A stretch of 64,000 nt of DNA from Pedobacter polaris (GTDB taxonomy: Bacteria > Bacteroidota > Bacteroidia > Sphingobacteriales > Sphingobacteriaceae). The notes beneath the pieces were generated by a model. It was not told the DNA's origin. It saw only the letters and a program-made list of their open reading frames with translations, and made no database searches. The stretch is from the NCBI RefSeq assembly GCF_005116505.1, contig NZ_SWBR01000005.1:1-64000 (forward strand). Direction: 5' to 3'. How positions within the stretch are numbered: the first letter of the stretch is position 1; the number at the start of each line of letters is the position of its first letter. The position numbers were made by a program, and so were the translations under genes. Below are positions 63,480 to 64,000 of the stretch, in pieces.

Positions 63480-64000
63480 ATGATTAAGATCATTTTAGTA
63501 GAAGACCATAGGTTAATGCTTTCATCACTTACTGCATTATTAGAGAAGCATGAACATATTGAAGTGATCGCCGAGGTTAGGAATGCAACCGAACTATTTG
63601 CACTTTTAGAAAGTAAACCAAAAGTAGACCTGATCATTTCTGATATTTTAATGCCTGAAATGGATGGTATTAAAATGATTGCTACATTAAGGGGAAATGG
63701 AAATGAGGTGCCCGTAATACTGTTGTCGATGTTAGAAGATGAAAAACATTCTTCTGCGGCATTTTTAGCTGGGGCCAATGCCTATTTATCTAAAAATGTA
63801 GAAATCGATGAGGTTTTATTTGCTATCAATACCGTAGTAAATGGAAAACGTTATTTTTCATCTGAACTTGCCATATCTATTTTAGAACGTTTCCACAAAC
63901 AGTTGAGCGATAAAAATGTACCAAATGCAGCCAAAATCTCTTTTTCAGATCGTGATTTTAGTGTGTTAGAATTGATAGCGGACGGGCGTACCAATCAGGA
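63480..64000 (+). CDS. NarL/FixJ-type response regulator, truncated by window edge
   Basis: The gene starts with the ATG at 63480 and is cut off at the right edge after about 173 residues. The receiver is complete: ILVEDHRLML, Asp in LIISDILMPEMDG, Lys in YLSKNVEID. The start of the LuxR helix-turn-helix is visible as ISFSDRDFSVLELIADGRTNQ. It follows the PAS kinase and should be its partner. Confidence 0.93.
   Translation, partial: MIKIILVEDHRLMLSSLTALLEKHEHIEVIAEVRNATELFALLESKPKVDLIISDILMPEMDGIKMIATLRGNGNEVPVILLSMLEDEKHSSAAFLAGANAYLSKNVEIDEVLFAINTVVNGKRYFSSELAISILERFHKQLSDKNVPNAAKISFSDRDFSVLELIADGRTNQ

Overview
The window reads as chromosome of a member of the Bacteroidota, most likely family Sphingobacteriaceae and close to Pedobacter. 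This rests on AT-rich DNA, promoters of the TTTG-N19-TAnnTTTG type, almost no Shine-Dalgarno sequences, many Cys lipoproteins, TonB-dependent receptors, LytTR and NarL two-component systems, and families largely confined to this phylum (DUF4402, DUF5074, DUF6660, DUF2723). The genus is an inference. There is no phage, integrase, classical insertion sequence or CRISPR array.

Layout. 1-1911: minus-strand surface cluster (DUF4402 protein, PapD-like chaperone, truncated secreted protein). 2247-7819: cobalamin riboswitch driving a four-gene B12 uptake operon (BtuB-like receptor, BtuG-like beta-propeller lipoprotein, second surface lipoprotein, DUF5074 propeller lipoprotein). 8254-11614: AraC regulator, astacin-ricin lipoprotein and an omptin-fold barrel that seems to lack half of its active site. 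11744-14231: ArsR cassette with paired operators (SRPBCC, DoxX, YdeI-like, DUF4256). 15244-19349: xylA-xylB and a LacI regulator, with two matching operators. 19491-25660: exported WD40-caspase, SGNH hydrolase and a LytS/LytTR pair. 25772-31610: Cys-rich DUF6660 protein with a TonB receptor, then a TetR-SDR-DUF2798-FabF group with two matching operators. 31671-38743: two further two-component pairs around a fatty-acid desaturase. 38904-45120: four secreted hydrolases (GH29, GH13, ENPP-like phosphodiesterase, S10 carboxypeptidase). 45239-52144: housekeeping block (accA, DUF2723 membrane protein, tRNA-Gln, prs, rplY, pth). 52146-57657: LytS kinase, two thioredoxin-fold proteins and a LytTR regulator, split by a GIY-YIG endonuclease flanked by dispersed repeats. 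57868-64000: ArsC-like reductase, ankyrin protein, M1 peptidase and a kinase with a truncated NarL regulator.

Two repeat classes are not explained by ordinary annotation. One is a degenerate 7-bp-period tract just 5' of five genes (xylA, accA, rplY, pth, arsC-like); in several cases two such tracts form an inverted pair, and at accA the tract supplies the -33 promoter element. The other is a REP-like family around GTCATnCTGAGC...TCGAAG, present at five places and bracketing the GIY-YIG gene. These are the strongest candidates for undescribed biology here. The pseudo-omptin and the secreted WD40-caspase follow.

All positions and motifs were read by eye. Family assignments come from motif recognition and not from database searches.
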